Source: an uncultured Prolixibacteraceae bacterium
Lineage (GTDB): Bacteria > Bacteroidota > Bacteroidia > Bacteroidales > Prolixibacteraceae
DNA length: 64,000 nucleotides
Direction of reading: 5' to 3'
NCBI GenBank assembly: GCA_937915865.1
Contig: CALGIG010000082.1
Location: 24,342 to 88,341 of the forward strand
The position numbers and the translations under genes are program-made. The notes under the pieces were generated by a model that had not been told where the DNA came from, did no database searches, and saw only the letters and a program-made list of their open reading frames with translations. Below are positions 18,323 to 26,967 of this stretch, one piece after another; the stretch's first letter is position 1; each line of letters begins with the position of its first letter.

Positions 18323-18437
18323 ACATTTATTTTTTACTTTTTATTTTGGCCGTATGGAACTCGCTAAATAAACATCCACTTGTGTGCGAAGTATTTACAT
18401 GCTCGTTTCATATTCGTACTTTAAAATTGATTTGTGG

Positions 18438-21400
18438 TTAAAAATTGAGTTGTACGCCGAACGTAAAAGTACGGGTCTGAGGATAAATATCACCTTTCTT
18501 CTCAATACCAGCATCCCAACCGGTAATATTCACTTCTGGGTTCAGTCCGGGGTACTTGGTGAAAGTATAGAGGTTATTCCCGGTAAAATAAAGTCTGATA
18601 TTATCCATGAGGTTCGTATATTTCTTCATGGGTAGAGTATATCCCAGAGAGAGGTTCTGAATTTTGAGGAATGTGGCATCATATAGGAAATAGTCGCAGG
18701 GAGAAGGACGCCCGGTGATCTGTCCGTTTTTGTTGATAGCGTCATAGAGCATATTCCCCTGAACCACGTTTCTCAATCCATATTCCAATTCAATGGCATT
18801 ATAGATGTCATAATCGATCCAGCTGGTTAAAGTCATGTTGAAGTCCCATTTTTTGTAACTGAGGTTATGAGTCCAACCGACAATAAGTTTAGGAATATAA
18901 CTTTTCTGATAAACGCGGTCGTCAACCGATCCGTCGTCGGAGAAAATCACATTGTTATCTTTGTTGTATATCTGGAACCTTCCTTCGCTAATGCCAGCAT
19001 ATCGGTACATAAAATAGCTGCCTACTTTTACATGTTGCTCAATCCGGTGGGCATATTCAACCCAGTTATTTATAGATGCTCCGTTGATATAGGTTTGGTC
19101 TCCCCAAAGCGAACCTATAGAGGTTGTATTGTGGCTTAGGTTGAGCGATGTGCTGTAATGCCAGTTTGTTGAACGTACAACATCGCCGCCAATTTCAAAT
19201 TCCCATCCTTTGTTTTCCATAGTACCGATATTTTTATACATACTCGATTGAGTGTTTGGCGGTTGCGGAACTTCCACACTATAAATCAATCCTTTGATTT
19301 TACGGCGATACAGATCGAACTTCCCGTACAAACGGTTTTTAAACAGAGAGTAGTCCAATCCAATATTCCATTCGTGTTTTTCTTCCCATCCCAGGTCTTT
19401 ATTTAGGTTTGTGGTGGCACCATAACTCATTGCCCAACTTCCATCGGGGAGTAGCCAACGTGTATCAGAGCCATACATTCTGGCGGCATAGTCGGCAGAG
19501 AAACCTTCATTACCCGTCACTCCATAAGCTAAACGTAATTTGAGGTCGTTTACCCAACCGACATATTTAAGGAAATTTTCGTTTGAGATACGCCATCCTG
19601 CTGAAGCAGCCCAGAAAGTGCCCCAGCGGTTGTCAACAGCAAATTTGCTTGAGCCTTCACGTCTAACAGAAGCAGTGGCCATATAAGTGTCTTTATACGA
19701 ATAGTTAACGCGACCAAAATAGGCGAGCAGGCGTTGAGTGATGCCTTTGCCCGAACTCATACTGGCAAGGCCTTCTGTTAACTTGGTGCCTTCGCCAAGA
19801 TTCCAGAATTTAACAAGGTCATTCGTAAAGTTGCCGTTAGCTGCAGAGAAATTATCACTGTTTTGTTCGAAATAGCTGTACCCTGCTACTGCATTGATGG
19901 AATGGTTATCAAAATTATTAATGTATGATAAATATCCGTCGGTATTTATCAGTTCAGTTTTACTGAAATCCATTTCGGCCCAGCCTTTGCGTCCGGCCTT
20001 TATTTCTTCACGTGTAAACATAGAACGATAGTAATGCCGCTCCCATTGGCGGTTTTCGTAAGCTCCTGATTGGCGGTATGATAATCCTTTTATTGGCTTA
20101 ATATTCAATTTTAGTTCTACATCCGGGCGAAACCATTTATCCATACCTTCGTCGGTAGTAAGAGCCGCCTCAGCAATATTATTCATTTCGGTACCGTCGC
20201 CTTGTGTTATTACATTCCAACCTGTCGTGCTGGTTGGGTCGTAAACGGATTGAGTCGGGTTTGCACGTAATACACCTTCGATAGATGGTTTATTCTGGTT
20301 GCGCAATGCCTGCCGATAGCTAAGGTGGCTACTAATATCCAGCCATCCGTCGAGTACTTTAAAATCGCTGTTGATACGTCCCGAATAATCCTTTCGGGTA
20401 TCGCCGCGCAATACACCCCGGTCGTCATCATACATCAATGTTGCATAAATACGTGCAGCTTCGGATCCGCCTTGCAATGTAAACACGTGGCGGTTCGATG
20501 TAGGATTGTCGGTCATGGCTTCGTCCCACCAGTCAGTGTTGTAACCATCATTGTTCTTTGCTGCTCCATAAGTGGCCACATAGTCGGCTGCACTAAGCAT
20601 GTTGGGCTTGCCAAACGATTTTTTAAACAGTACTTCGCTGGTTAGGCTCATTTTTAGTGCTCCTGATTTGGCTTGTTTGGTGGTGATAAGAATTACACCG
20701 CCGGTAGCTCTTGTGCCATAAATTGCGCCGGCAGAAGCATCTTTAAGCACATCGATTGACTGAATGTCTTCTTGTACAAGAGTGCGAATATCGCCACCAG
20801 GCATACCGTCAATAACAATCAGCGGGGCACGTGAGGTATTGATTGAAGCCATACCTCGAAGCTGGAATGTATTGTCTGAATTGGGGCTTGCAGTTCCCGA
20901 CATGACCAGTCCCCCTATTTTTCCCTGAAGTGCGGTAGAAATGGTAGACCCTCCAACCCCAAGAGGTAAATCTTTGACCGTTAGAGAAGAGATGGAGCTT
21001 GTTACCTGCTTCTTTTCCATGCTACCGTATCCTACGGCTACTACTTCTTCTAATCCGATTGTTTCTTCCAGCATAGATACATTAATTGTTGTTCTTCCTG
21101 AAACTGGGATTTCCAGCGGTTTCATCCCCACAAATGAGAACTGGAGTGTGGCTTCTTCCGCAATGTTCGAGAGCGAATATGCTCCATCAGCATCGGTAAT
21201 TGTACCTGTTGCTCTTCCTTTTATAACTACCGATACTCCAGGCAAAGGGGCTCCTGCCGAGTCGGTTACTTTACCTGAAACCGTTTTGCGTTGCTGCATT
21301 TCAAACCCGAGTGATTTGGATTGACCATCTTTTCTTTCGACAAGGATGAGCTTGTTTTCCATTTCTTTAAACGAGTATGGTGTAGTTTCGAGCGCAGCAG

Positions 21401-21695
21401 CAAGGATTTTGCCTACTGTTTTTTCTTCCATGTCGATCGAAATTGGTTGATTCACATCAACTTCATCGTTGTTATAAAAAAAACGGTAGTTGCTGCTTTT
21501 TTCAATTTGTGAAAACAATTCCTGCAAGGTCGATTTTTTTAACTTGATGCTCATTGTGGTGTTTTGAGACCATACGGAAGCATTTATTTGCAGGGTAAAA
21601 AATAGAGTAAGTAAACAGATTAATCTCATAATCAATAAGTACTTTTTTAACCATCCACTTTTAAAAATGGACACGTCAATTCGGATTAATTTCAT
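18438..21695 (-). CDS. SusC/RagA TonB-dependent glycan transporter with STN domain (downstream locus)
   Basis: 1085 residues. A basic N-terminal stretch and signal (IMRLICLLTLFFTLQINASVWSQ) lead to an STN domain (~45-110, SSNYRFFYNNDEVDVNQPIS), a carboxypeptidase-regulatory-like domain (~134-210, SGKVTDSAGAPLPGVSVVIK), a plug (~235-345, APLIVIDGMPGGDIRTL, GAIYGTRATGGVILITTK) and a 22-strand barrel ending in Phe (FTFGVQLNF). The STN domain predicts signalling to the adjacent FecR. It imports oligosaccharides with SusD using TonB energy. A conserved hairpin lies 42 bp before the start. Confidence 0.95.
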   Translation of the reverse strand: MKLIRIDVSIFKSGWLKKYLLIMRLICLLTLFFTLQINASVWSQNTTMSIKLKKSTLQELFSQIEKSSNYRFFYNNDEVDVNQPISIDMEEKTVGKILAAALETTPYSFKEMENKLILVERKDGQSKSLGFEMQQRKTVSGKVTDSAGAPLPGVSVVIKGRATGTITDADGAYSLSNIAEEATLQFSFVGMKPLEIPVSGRTTINVSMLEETIGLEEVVAVGYGSMEKKQVTSSISSLTVKDLPLGVGGSTISTALQGKIGGLVMSGTASPNSDNTFQLRGMASINTSRAPLIVIDGMPGGDIRTLVQEDIQSIDVLKDASAGAIYGTRATGGVILITTKQAKSGALKMSLTSEVLFKKSFGKPNMLSAADYVATYGAAKNNDGYNTDWWDEAMTDNPTSNRHVFTLQGGSEAARIYATLMYDDDRGVLRGDTRKDYSGRINSDFKVLDGWLDISSHLSYRQALRNQNKPSIEGVLRANPTQSVYDPTSTTGWNVITQGDGTEMNNIAEAALTTDEGMDKWFRPDVELKLNIKPIKGLSYRQSGAYENRQWERHYYRSMFTREEIKAGRKGWAEMDFSKTELINTDGYLSYINNFDNHSINAVAGYSYFEQNSDNFSAANGNFTNDLVKFWNLGEGTKLTEGLASMSSGKGITQRLLAYFGRVNYSYKDTYMATASVRREGSSKFAVDNRWGTFWAASAGWRISNENFLKYVGWVNDLKLRLAYGVTGNEGFSADYAARMYGSDTRWLLPDGSWAMSYGATTNLNKDLGWEEKHEWNIGLDYSLFKNRLYGKFDLYRRKIKGLIYSVEVPQPPNTQSSMYKNIGTMENKGWEFEIGGDVVRSTNWHYSTSLNLSHNTTSIGSLWGDQTYINGASINNWVEYAHRIEQHVKVGSYFMYRYAGISEGRFQIYNKDNNVIFSDDGSVDDRVYQKSYIPKLIVGWTHNLSYKKWDFNMTLTSWIDYDIYNAIELEYGLRNVVQGNMLYDAINKNGQITGRPSPCDYFLYDATFLKIQNLSLGYTLPMKKYTNLMDNIRLYFTGNNLYTFTKYPGLNPEVNITGWDAGIEKKGDIYPQTRTFTFGVQLNF

Positions 21696-21737
21696 AAATT
21701 TGAGTGCTTTAAAAGTTAAACTTTAGTTTAATTATCA

Positions 21738-21766
21738 GGAGGGAAGTGTTGGTAGCACTTCCTTCT
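21738..21766 (-). promoter_or_regulatory. Hairpin between fecR and susC (downstream locus)
   Basis: Arms 21738-21748 and 21756-21766 with a 7-base loop, core GGAAGTG / CACTTCC. It has the same place, loop size and AGAAGGAA start (minus strand) as the hairpin at 30592-30620. The T-run lies on the upstream side for minus-strand transcription, so it is not a standard terminator for fecR. Confidence 0.6.
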
Positions 21767-21801
21767 TTCGTTTTTTGATATGTTTTACATACGTTTGATT
21801 G

Positions 21802-22794
21802 TTATTTTTTTTGTGAACTAATCAATATTTTGTTTCCTTGTATTGAGCAATCAACATACTTTGAGCGATCGAAATAGGTAATGGCTTCCAGGATGCTTTC
21901 GCGGTTCAGTACCCCGGTAAACCTGCGGGTTTTTACTTGTTCGTCGCAAAAAACAATGTCAACATCGAACCAGCGTTCGAGTTTGGGTTTTAGCTCGGCC
22001 AGCGTTTCGTTACGAAACACAAACCGGCCTTCAGTCCAACTGGTTTCTGATGAGGTGTCGGTCAGTTTTTGTACGGTTGTCTTTTTGTTTTCTTTATCAA
22101 AGGTTAATTTTTGGTCGGGGTTCATGAGCCAGTACTGGTTGTTTGCCGTTAACCTGACACTTCCTTCAATCAGGGTGGTTGATACCGATTTCTCGTTGGG
22201 ATAGGCTTTTAAGTTGAATTTTGTACCAAGCACCTCTATGTTAATGTCTTTTGTCTTTACCTGGAATGGATGGGCTTTGTCTTTCGATACCTCGAAAAAG
22301 GCTTCGCCTTCGAGGGTAACCTTGCGGCCATTTCTGAAGTTTGAATTAAAACTTAACTTGCTGCCCGAATTAAGTGAAACATGCGAACTGTCGGGCAAAA
22401 CAACATCGGACTTGTCGCCATACGCACACGAGATTGTGGTCGTCGAGTCGGTAGCAGTCCCCTGTTTCCCCAGGTAATAACTTACCGGAAGCGCCAGCGC
22501 AAGGATTACAATGGCTGCGTATTTTAACAGGTTGCCTGTGCTGATTAAACGGGCTGGTTTTTCCTGTGTTTTATGGATGTGCGCTCTGAATTTTTGGATG
22601 GCTTCTTCCAGATGAAAACCATCGGCATTGGTCTGTGTCCCGGAACTTAACCAGATTTCACGAAGATCGGAATACAACTTTTTATTTTCGGGCGATTGGT
22701 CAAGCCATTCGGAGATCGTCTTTTTTTCGTTCGGACTTGATTCTCCTGAAAACAAACGGATAAGCAAGACGTGGATGTCGGGTTGGTTTTCCAT
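21802..22794 (-). CDS. FecR-family anti-sigma factor (downstream locus)
   Basis: 330 residues from the ATG at 22794. The longer frame would begin with TTG at 22824. The cytoplasmic N-terminus (HVLLIRLFSGESSPNEKKTISEWL) holds the sigma factor. One membrane helix follows at ~93-110 (LLKYAAIVILALALPVSYYL). The periplasmic part is the FecR domain (YGDKSDVVLPDSSHVSLNSG, GEAFFEVSKDKAHPFQVKTK) and a C-terminal STN-binding domain (FVFRNETLAELKPKLERWF). It transmits the SusC signal to the sigma factor encoded just upstream, 66 bp away. Confidence 0.92.
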   Translation of the reverse strand: MENQPDIHVLLIRLFSGESSPNEKKTISEWLDQSPENKKLYSDLREIWLSSGTQTNADGFHLEEAIQKFRAHIHKTQEKPARLISTGNLLKYAAIVILALALPVSYYLGKQGTATDSTTTISCAYGDKSDVVLPDSSHVSLNSGSKLSFNSNFRNGRKVTLEGEAFFEVSKDKAHPFQVKTKDINIEVLGTKFNLKAYPNEKSVSTTLIEGSVRLTANNQYWLMNPDQKLTFDKENKKTTVQKLTDTSSETSWTEGRFVFRNETLAELKPKLERWFDVDIVFCDEQVKTRRFTGVLNRESILEAITYFDRSKYVDCSIQGNKILISSQKK

Positions 22795-22860
22795 TTTTTT
22801 ATTTTTTACAATTACCAGATGCAAAAAATGGAAATACCCTGTATGGTAAACCGATTTTTT

Positions 22861-23568
22861 TTACTTCAGTAATAAAAAAAGCAGGAAAGCCGGGAGATAA
22901 TCCTTGAGTTTTTGCCGAAGCGTAAGGGTCGCTTTCGCCAGGTGCATTTCGACTGTTTTTACCGAAATCCCCAATTCATCAGCAATTTCTTTGTTTTTCT
23001 TTCCTTCAAATCGCTTTAGCCTGAATACTTTCTGTTGTTGCCCGGGTAGTTGAACAACAGCTTCTTCTATAGTCGAATTTATACGCTCCATAGTCAGGCT
23101 TTGCTCGTCCACCTCTTCTGAAAGGGTATAAAAAGCAATGTTTTCGGACAAGGTACTTTCGAAATATTCCTGAATCGATTGATCTTTTTTTAGCTTTCGC
23201 AGGTACAAGAGCGAATTGTTACAAACGGCCTGAAACAGGTACGATTTTATCGAAGTATTGATATGAAGCGACTTCCTGTTTTCCCAAATGCGCATGAAAG
23301 TGTCTGAAACGATTTCTTCGGCTACATCTTTTCGCCCAACATATCTCCGTGAATAGGAACAAAGCGGAATATAATACTCCCGGAACAGGGAAATATAGGT
23401 TTCCTCGTTCCCAACAATCAGGCCGGTGATGATGTTGTCGGGCAATGTGTAGCAATTTTGGTCGCAAAAGTATGAATTTTTATTTTCTGGTAGCAGCAGT
23501 CGATTCAATAGGTGTGAAACAAAAAATCCTTTGTTGGTTTCACCGGCTAATGAAAGTTTTTTACTCAT
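22861..23568 (-). CDS. ECF sigma factor (downstream locus)
   Basis: 235 residues. Region 2 is ETYISLFREYYIPLCSYSRRYVGRKDVAEEIVSDTFMRIWE, region 4 is LPGQQQKVFRLKRFEGKKNKEIADELGISVKTVEMHLAKATLTL. It belongs to the Bacteroidota sigma-70 expansion group that pairs with FecR and SusC. About 45 extra residues precede region 2, so a later start is possible, but the ATG at 23568 is the first in frame. The start codon lies in a hairpin arm (23564-23595). The gene follows the phosphodiesterase by 37 bp. Confidence 0.9.
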   Translation of the reverse strand: MSKKLSLAGETNKGFFVSHLLNRLLLPENKNSYFCDQNCYTLPDNIITGLIVGNEETYISLFREYYIPLCSYSRRYVGRKDVAEEIVSDTFMRIWENRKSLHINTSIKSYLFQAVCNNSLLYLRKLKKDQSIQEYFESTLSENIAFYTLSEEVDEQSLTMERINSTIEEAVVQLPGQQQKVFRLKRFEGKKNKEIADELGISVKTVEMHLAKATLTLRQKLKDYLPAFLLFLLLK

Positions 23569-23595
23569 CCGACGAGCAGGAGCTCATCGGATGAG
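23564..23595 (-). promoter_or_regulatory. Hairpin over the sigma-factor start codon
   Basis: Perfect 9-base arms CTCATCCGA (23564-23572) and TCGGATGAG (23587-23595). A nested near-palindrome, GCTCATCGGATGAGC, lies at 23582-23596. The start codon (23566-23568) is in the downstream arm, so the folded mRNA could hide it. Confidence 0.5.
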
Positions 23596-23605
23596 CATAA
23601 ACTAC

Positions 23606-25252
23606 TTAATTCGTAGTTAAAACATCAGGCGAGATGATTTGCCGGGGGATTCCGGGGCCGCTGATCAGGCAATTTAAAAAACATCCGCCGCCGGCATTGA
23701 AATACTCTACTTTAATCTGATGCTTCCCTTTGGTAAGGGTTACCGATCCTTGCTTTTCCTGTACGCCATGGTCGCCATCGTTGTCAACAGTGAGCTTTTC
23801 GTCGATATACAGTTTGCTCCCATCGTCAGACAAGGTCGAGAACGTATATTGACCGTCGGTTGCGATGTTTATCAAGCCATTGAACACAACTGCTGTATTT
23901 TCAGTTATTTGGGCTTCAATATCGTCGGTGTTTATTTCGAGCATTTTCCCTTTCGAACTTGGTTTTAGTATGGCAAAGTCGGGAACTTTGGTCAGGTTGC
24001 TGCACTTGTACAGGGTGAAATTTACACCGGTATTTGCAGCAGGTTGCTTAATCACCCTGAAATAGCCTTTCGAACAGTCGCTCTTTTTGCCGTCGTTGCC
24101 AAAATAAGCGGCTCTGACTACCCCCGATGATGCGATTTCGAATGGATGCTGATAAACTTCGGAATGCGCTGTGGGGATCGTCCCGTCAGTTGTATATCGT
24201 ATTTTCCCGTCGGAGCCGGCACTTGTAATGGTTACCGTTGCTTTTTGATTGACGTACAAACCGCCAACTTCGCCGTTGGGTTTGTTGGGCGAAATAACCG
24301 GGATGTAAGTCGATGGCGCCATAAAGCTGCCAATCAGGTTTTTGGGTTCGGGCGAGCCGGCAAAGGCACATTCAACCGGGCGTCCTTCCCAGGCCTGGGG
24401 TATTTCGGCATGAAAAACATAGGCCGAAGTTGCTGCCACATCGTAAAGTCTTACCAGTGCCGGTATTTCATATCCTTTTTTTACACTGTTTCCATACAGG
24501 ATGAAGGGAACTTCATTGCCCTGGAGTGTTTCATGTCCGTGGTCTTTCCCTTTTCCGCCATGATCGGCAACAATAATGAAAAGTGTTTCGTCGAATATGC
24601 CGGCCTCTTTGGTCGAATTAACAATTTCACCGGCCAGTTTATCGGCCAGTTCTACCGCCTTTAAATAGTTGGGAGTCATGTGCCCATACACATGCCCGGC
24701 ATGGTCGCACTGATCAAAATGGATAAATAAATAATTCGGTTTATCTTTTTTAATGACCTCGATAACCTTGTCGGCAGTTGCCCGCTCGTCCTTGCAGGTA
24801 GCATCAATATCGACAAACTGATGGTCGTAAAGGTTGCCAAAACCATCCCACTGGTAGATGGCGGCAGTTTTTAATGAACTATTACTTTTTTTCAGGATAT
24901 AGAAAATATCGGGATAGCGTGAATTTTCGGTAGTTACCACAGGCGGAAGGTTGTAGTTATCGACCCGCCAGTCGTTGCTTGTTACGCCCGTCAGCGCTAC
25001 GCCGGAGCTTGTCAGCATGGCTTCCCAGTTTGGGGAGCTAATGGTAGGCATCACGTTTCGCGCATGTAACGAATAGGCTCCATTTTTCATGTATTCATGT
25101 AAATTTGGGGTGTTGGCCTGCATAACCCCGCCCACCGACATGGCGTCGACTCCAATTACAATGACATGCTTTATGTTTCCCGTTGCCCCGACCGGGTTAA
25201 TGGAAAACCACCCGAAGCAGAGTAGCAAAAAAGAAATAATTGTGTTTTTCAT
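23606..25252 (-). CDS. Alkaline-phosphatase-superfamily phosphodiesterase with PA14-like domain
   Basis: 548 residues with a signal peptide (MKNTIISFLLLCFGWFSINPVGA). Residues ~28-300 are a type I phosphodiesterase/nucleotide pyrophosphatase domain: metal ligands D36 (VIGVDAMS), FDQCDHAGH, ADHGG and KDHGHE. By alignment with PTKTFPN of NPP enzymes the nucleophile is Ser72 (PTISSPNW), not Thr. Residues ~330-395 resemble a chitobiase/Fn3-associated domain (KIRYTTDGTIPTAHSEVYQ) and ~420-545 a PA14 domain (DGQYTFSTLSDDGSKLYID). It lies 171 bp after the second SusD and probably belongs to that locus, acting on a phosphodiester or phosphoryl substituent. Confidence 0.85.
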   Translation of the reverse strand: MKNTIISFLLLCFGWFSINPVGATGNIKHVIVIGVDAMSVGGVMQANTPNLHEYMKNGAYSLHARNVMPTISSPNWEAMLTSSGVALTGVTSNDWRVDNYNLPPVVTTENSRYPDIFYILKKSNSSLKTAAIYQWDGFGNLYDHQFVDIDATCKDERATADKVIEVIKKDKPNYLFIHFDQCDHAGHVYGHMTPNYLKAVELADKLAGEIVNSTKEAGIFDETLFIIVADHGGKGKDHGHETLQGNEVPFILYGNSVKKGYEIPALVRLYDVAATSAYVFHAEIPQAWEGRPVECAFAGSPEPKNLIGSFMAPSTYIPVISPNKPNGEVGGLYVNQKATVTITSAGSDGKIRYTTDGTIPTAHSEVYQHPFEIASSGVVRAAYFGNDGKKSDCSKGYFRVIKQPAANTGVNFTLYKCSNLTKVPDFAILKPSSKGKMLEINTDDIEAQITENTAVVFNGLINIATDGQYTFSTLSDDGSKLYIDEKLTVDNDGDHGVQEKQGSVTLTKGKHQIKVEYFNAGGGCFLNCLISGPGIPRQIISPDVLTTN

Positions 25253-25310
25253 ATATAAATTTTTTAATGACTAAATTTCTGTTTATCTGAATGTTTAGCT
25301 TCAAAAGAAA

Positions 25311-25363
25311 CCGGGACCAGCTAAAATGAGAACCTAAGATTCTATGCTTTTAACCAGTCCCGG
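25311..25363 (-). terminator. Imperfect hairpin after the second susD
   Basis: Arms 25311-25326 and 25348-25363 (CCGGGAC / GTCCCGG core, then AAAA/TTTT) pair at 12 of 16 positions. It lies between SusD and the phosphodiesterase and could partly end transcription. Confidence 0.5.
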
Positions 25364-25423
25364 CATTTTATTATTCACGTTGCCTGTTGTTTCCGAACAG
25401 GTGAAAGAATTGTAATTAAACGA

Positions 25424-26956
25424 CTATTTTACATCCCACCAAACATGTGTGGTCAGGGCATCACCACCTGTTCCAAGCATTTGTACGGCAGTGTTGTAGT
25501 TATCAGTGTTGATCGTCAACTCATCAGATGGATAAAGTACCCTTGATGGGATATAACCGCCACTATTAGGGCCTGGTGTAATTGTTGGCACGCCAACGCG
25601 TCTCCATTCCGACCAGGCTTCGAACCCACACATAAAGAGCGATAACCATTTCTGGGTATAAATCTTATTGAGTTTTTCGGTAGTTGTACCAGTATAGGCA
25701 ACTGCCGATTGTGCGTAATAGCTGTCCAAAGGAGTAAGCTGTGCGGCTGTAGGCCTTACAAAGTTTGAAGGGATACGGCTTGCATAGTAAGCAAACTGGC
25801 TTTTAATTCCATTCATATAATAAGTTGCAGCGTCACCGGTAGTAATAAAACTACGTTCTTTAGCTTCGGCAAGGATAAACTGAACTTCGGAGTAAGAAAC
25901 GAAAACCGTTTGTGCTGCAGTCATCGAGGCATAATTTGGGCTATAGGAATAAGGTGCCCATAAAAGGCCGGGAGCCGATTGGTACTGAGGGCCTCCGTTC
26001 CATGAATTAGCAGCGGCATCAGTAATGCCATTAGGTACCCCAAAGTATTGTGGGTCGTTTGTACTTGCCGATGCCGAGGTAGGCATGGCAAACAATGCTA
26101 TACGAGGATCGTTAATTGCTTTTAACTGAGTTTCCATGTTATATGCCAATTTAAACGAAGATGAATAGTTGCTGACATTACCCCGGTACGAAGGATGGGC
26201 ATTTTCTTTGGTTGCCAGGTATTGCAAGGCAGCCTGATCGGCATTGGATGTAAATAACGGGTATGTAGTTGGATCACTTACTATTTTCTGCATTTCGGTC
26301 GATGGGTCAACCCGGTCACTTTGTCTAAGCAATACCCTCAAACGAAGTGCATTGGCAAACATTTTCCATTTTTTTACATCACCACTGTACAGAATATCCC
26401 CGTTCACTACTTCGCTTGTCGATCCCAGCATTGAATTCGCTTTATCAAGGTCGGAAAGTATCCCTTTGTAGATGTCTTCCTGAGAATCGTATTTGGCAAA
26501 ATTTACACCGCTGGCGGCCTTTCCGGCTTCGCTGTAAGGCACAGGGCCGTAGAGATCGGTTAACGACTGGAACATAAAACATTTCAAAACCAGAAATATC
26601 CCTTTATAATTAGCATACCCTTGTTCTTCTGAAATGGTAATAGCATTGGACAGATCCCTGTAAGTTGAATAATAATCCCAGAGGTAATAACCTTTAGCAT
26701 CAGACCGGGACAAGTTGGTAAAGCAACTTCCAAATTCATCAGAAAGCTGGTCTGCAAAAACTGTTCCCCTCGAAAAAGATGCACTCCATAAAGCATCTGC
26801 ATTCGACCGGATAATATTAGGAAGCAAAAGGCCTGGATTAGTTATGTTATCAGTTTCGTTCGGATTTGTATTGATATCCTCAAAATCTTTCGTACAACTA
26901 ACTATAACAAAGCTTGTTAATAGACATATTGTCAAGAGTTTAAATTTATTTTTCAT
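25424..26956 (-). CDS. SusD-like nutrient-binding lipoprotein (upstream locus)
   Basis: 510 residues. Lipoprotein signal with Cys21 (SFVIVSC). It resembles the second SusD group (SusD/RagB nutrient-binding lipoprotein): NTNPNETDNITNPGLLLPNIIRS, LKCFMFQSLTDLYGPVPYSEA, WKMFANALRLRVLLRQSD and a C-terminal FVSYSEVQFILAEAKERSF, SLFMCGFEAWSEWRRVGVP. The gap to SusC is 11 bp, so they are cotranscribed. Proteins of this group are found with SusC systems for substrates other than starch. The phosphodiesterase downstream hints at a phosphorylated one. Confidence 0.92.
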   Translation of the reverse strand: MKNKFKLLTICLLTSFVIVSCTKDFEDINTNPNETDNITNPGLLLPNIIRSNADALWSASFSRGTVFADQLSDEFGSCFTNLSRSDAKGYYLWDYYSTYRDLSNAITISEEQGYANYKGIFLVLKCFMFQSLTDLYGPVPYSEAGKAASGVNFAKYDSQEDIYKGILSDLDKANSMLGSTSEVVNGDILYSGDVKKWKMFANALRLRVLLRQSDRVDPSTEMQKIVSDPTTYPLFTSNADQAALQYLATKENAHPSYRGNVSNYSSSFKLAYNMETQLKAINDPRIALFAMPTSASASTNDPQYFGVPNGITDAAANSWNGGPQYQSAPGLLWAPYSYSPNYASMTAAQTVFVSYSEVQFILAEAKERSFITTGDAATYYMNGIKSQFAYYASRIPSNFVRPTAAQLTPLDSYYAQSAVAYTGTTTEKLNKIYTQKWLSLFMCGFEAWSEWRRVGVPTITPGPNSGGYIPSRVLYPSDELTINTDNYNTAVQMLGTGGDALTTHVWWDVK

Positions 26957-26967
26957 TTTTGTTCAGA

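Noticed and set aside
21738..21766. fecR terminator
   Set aside because: On the minus strand the hairpin is not followed by a T-run. The T-rich flank is on the upstream side.
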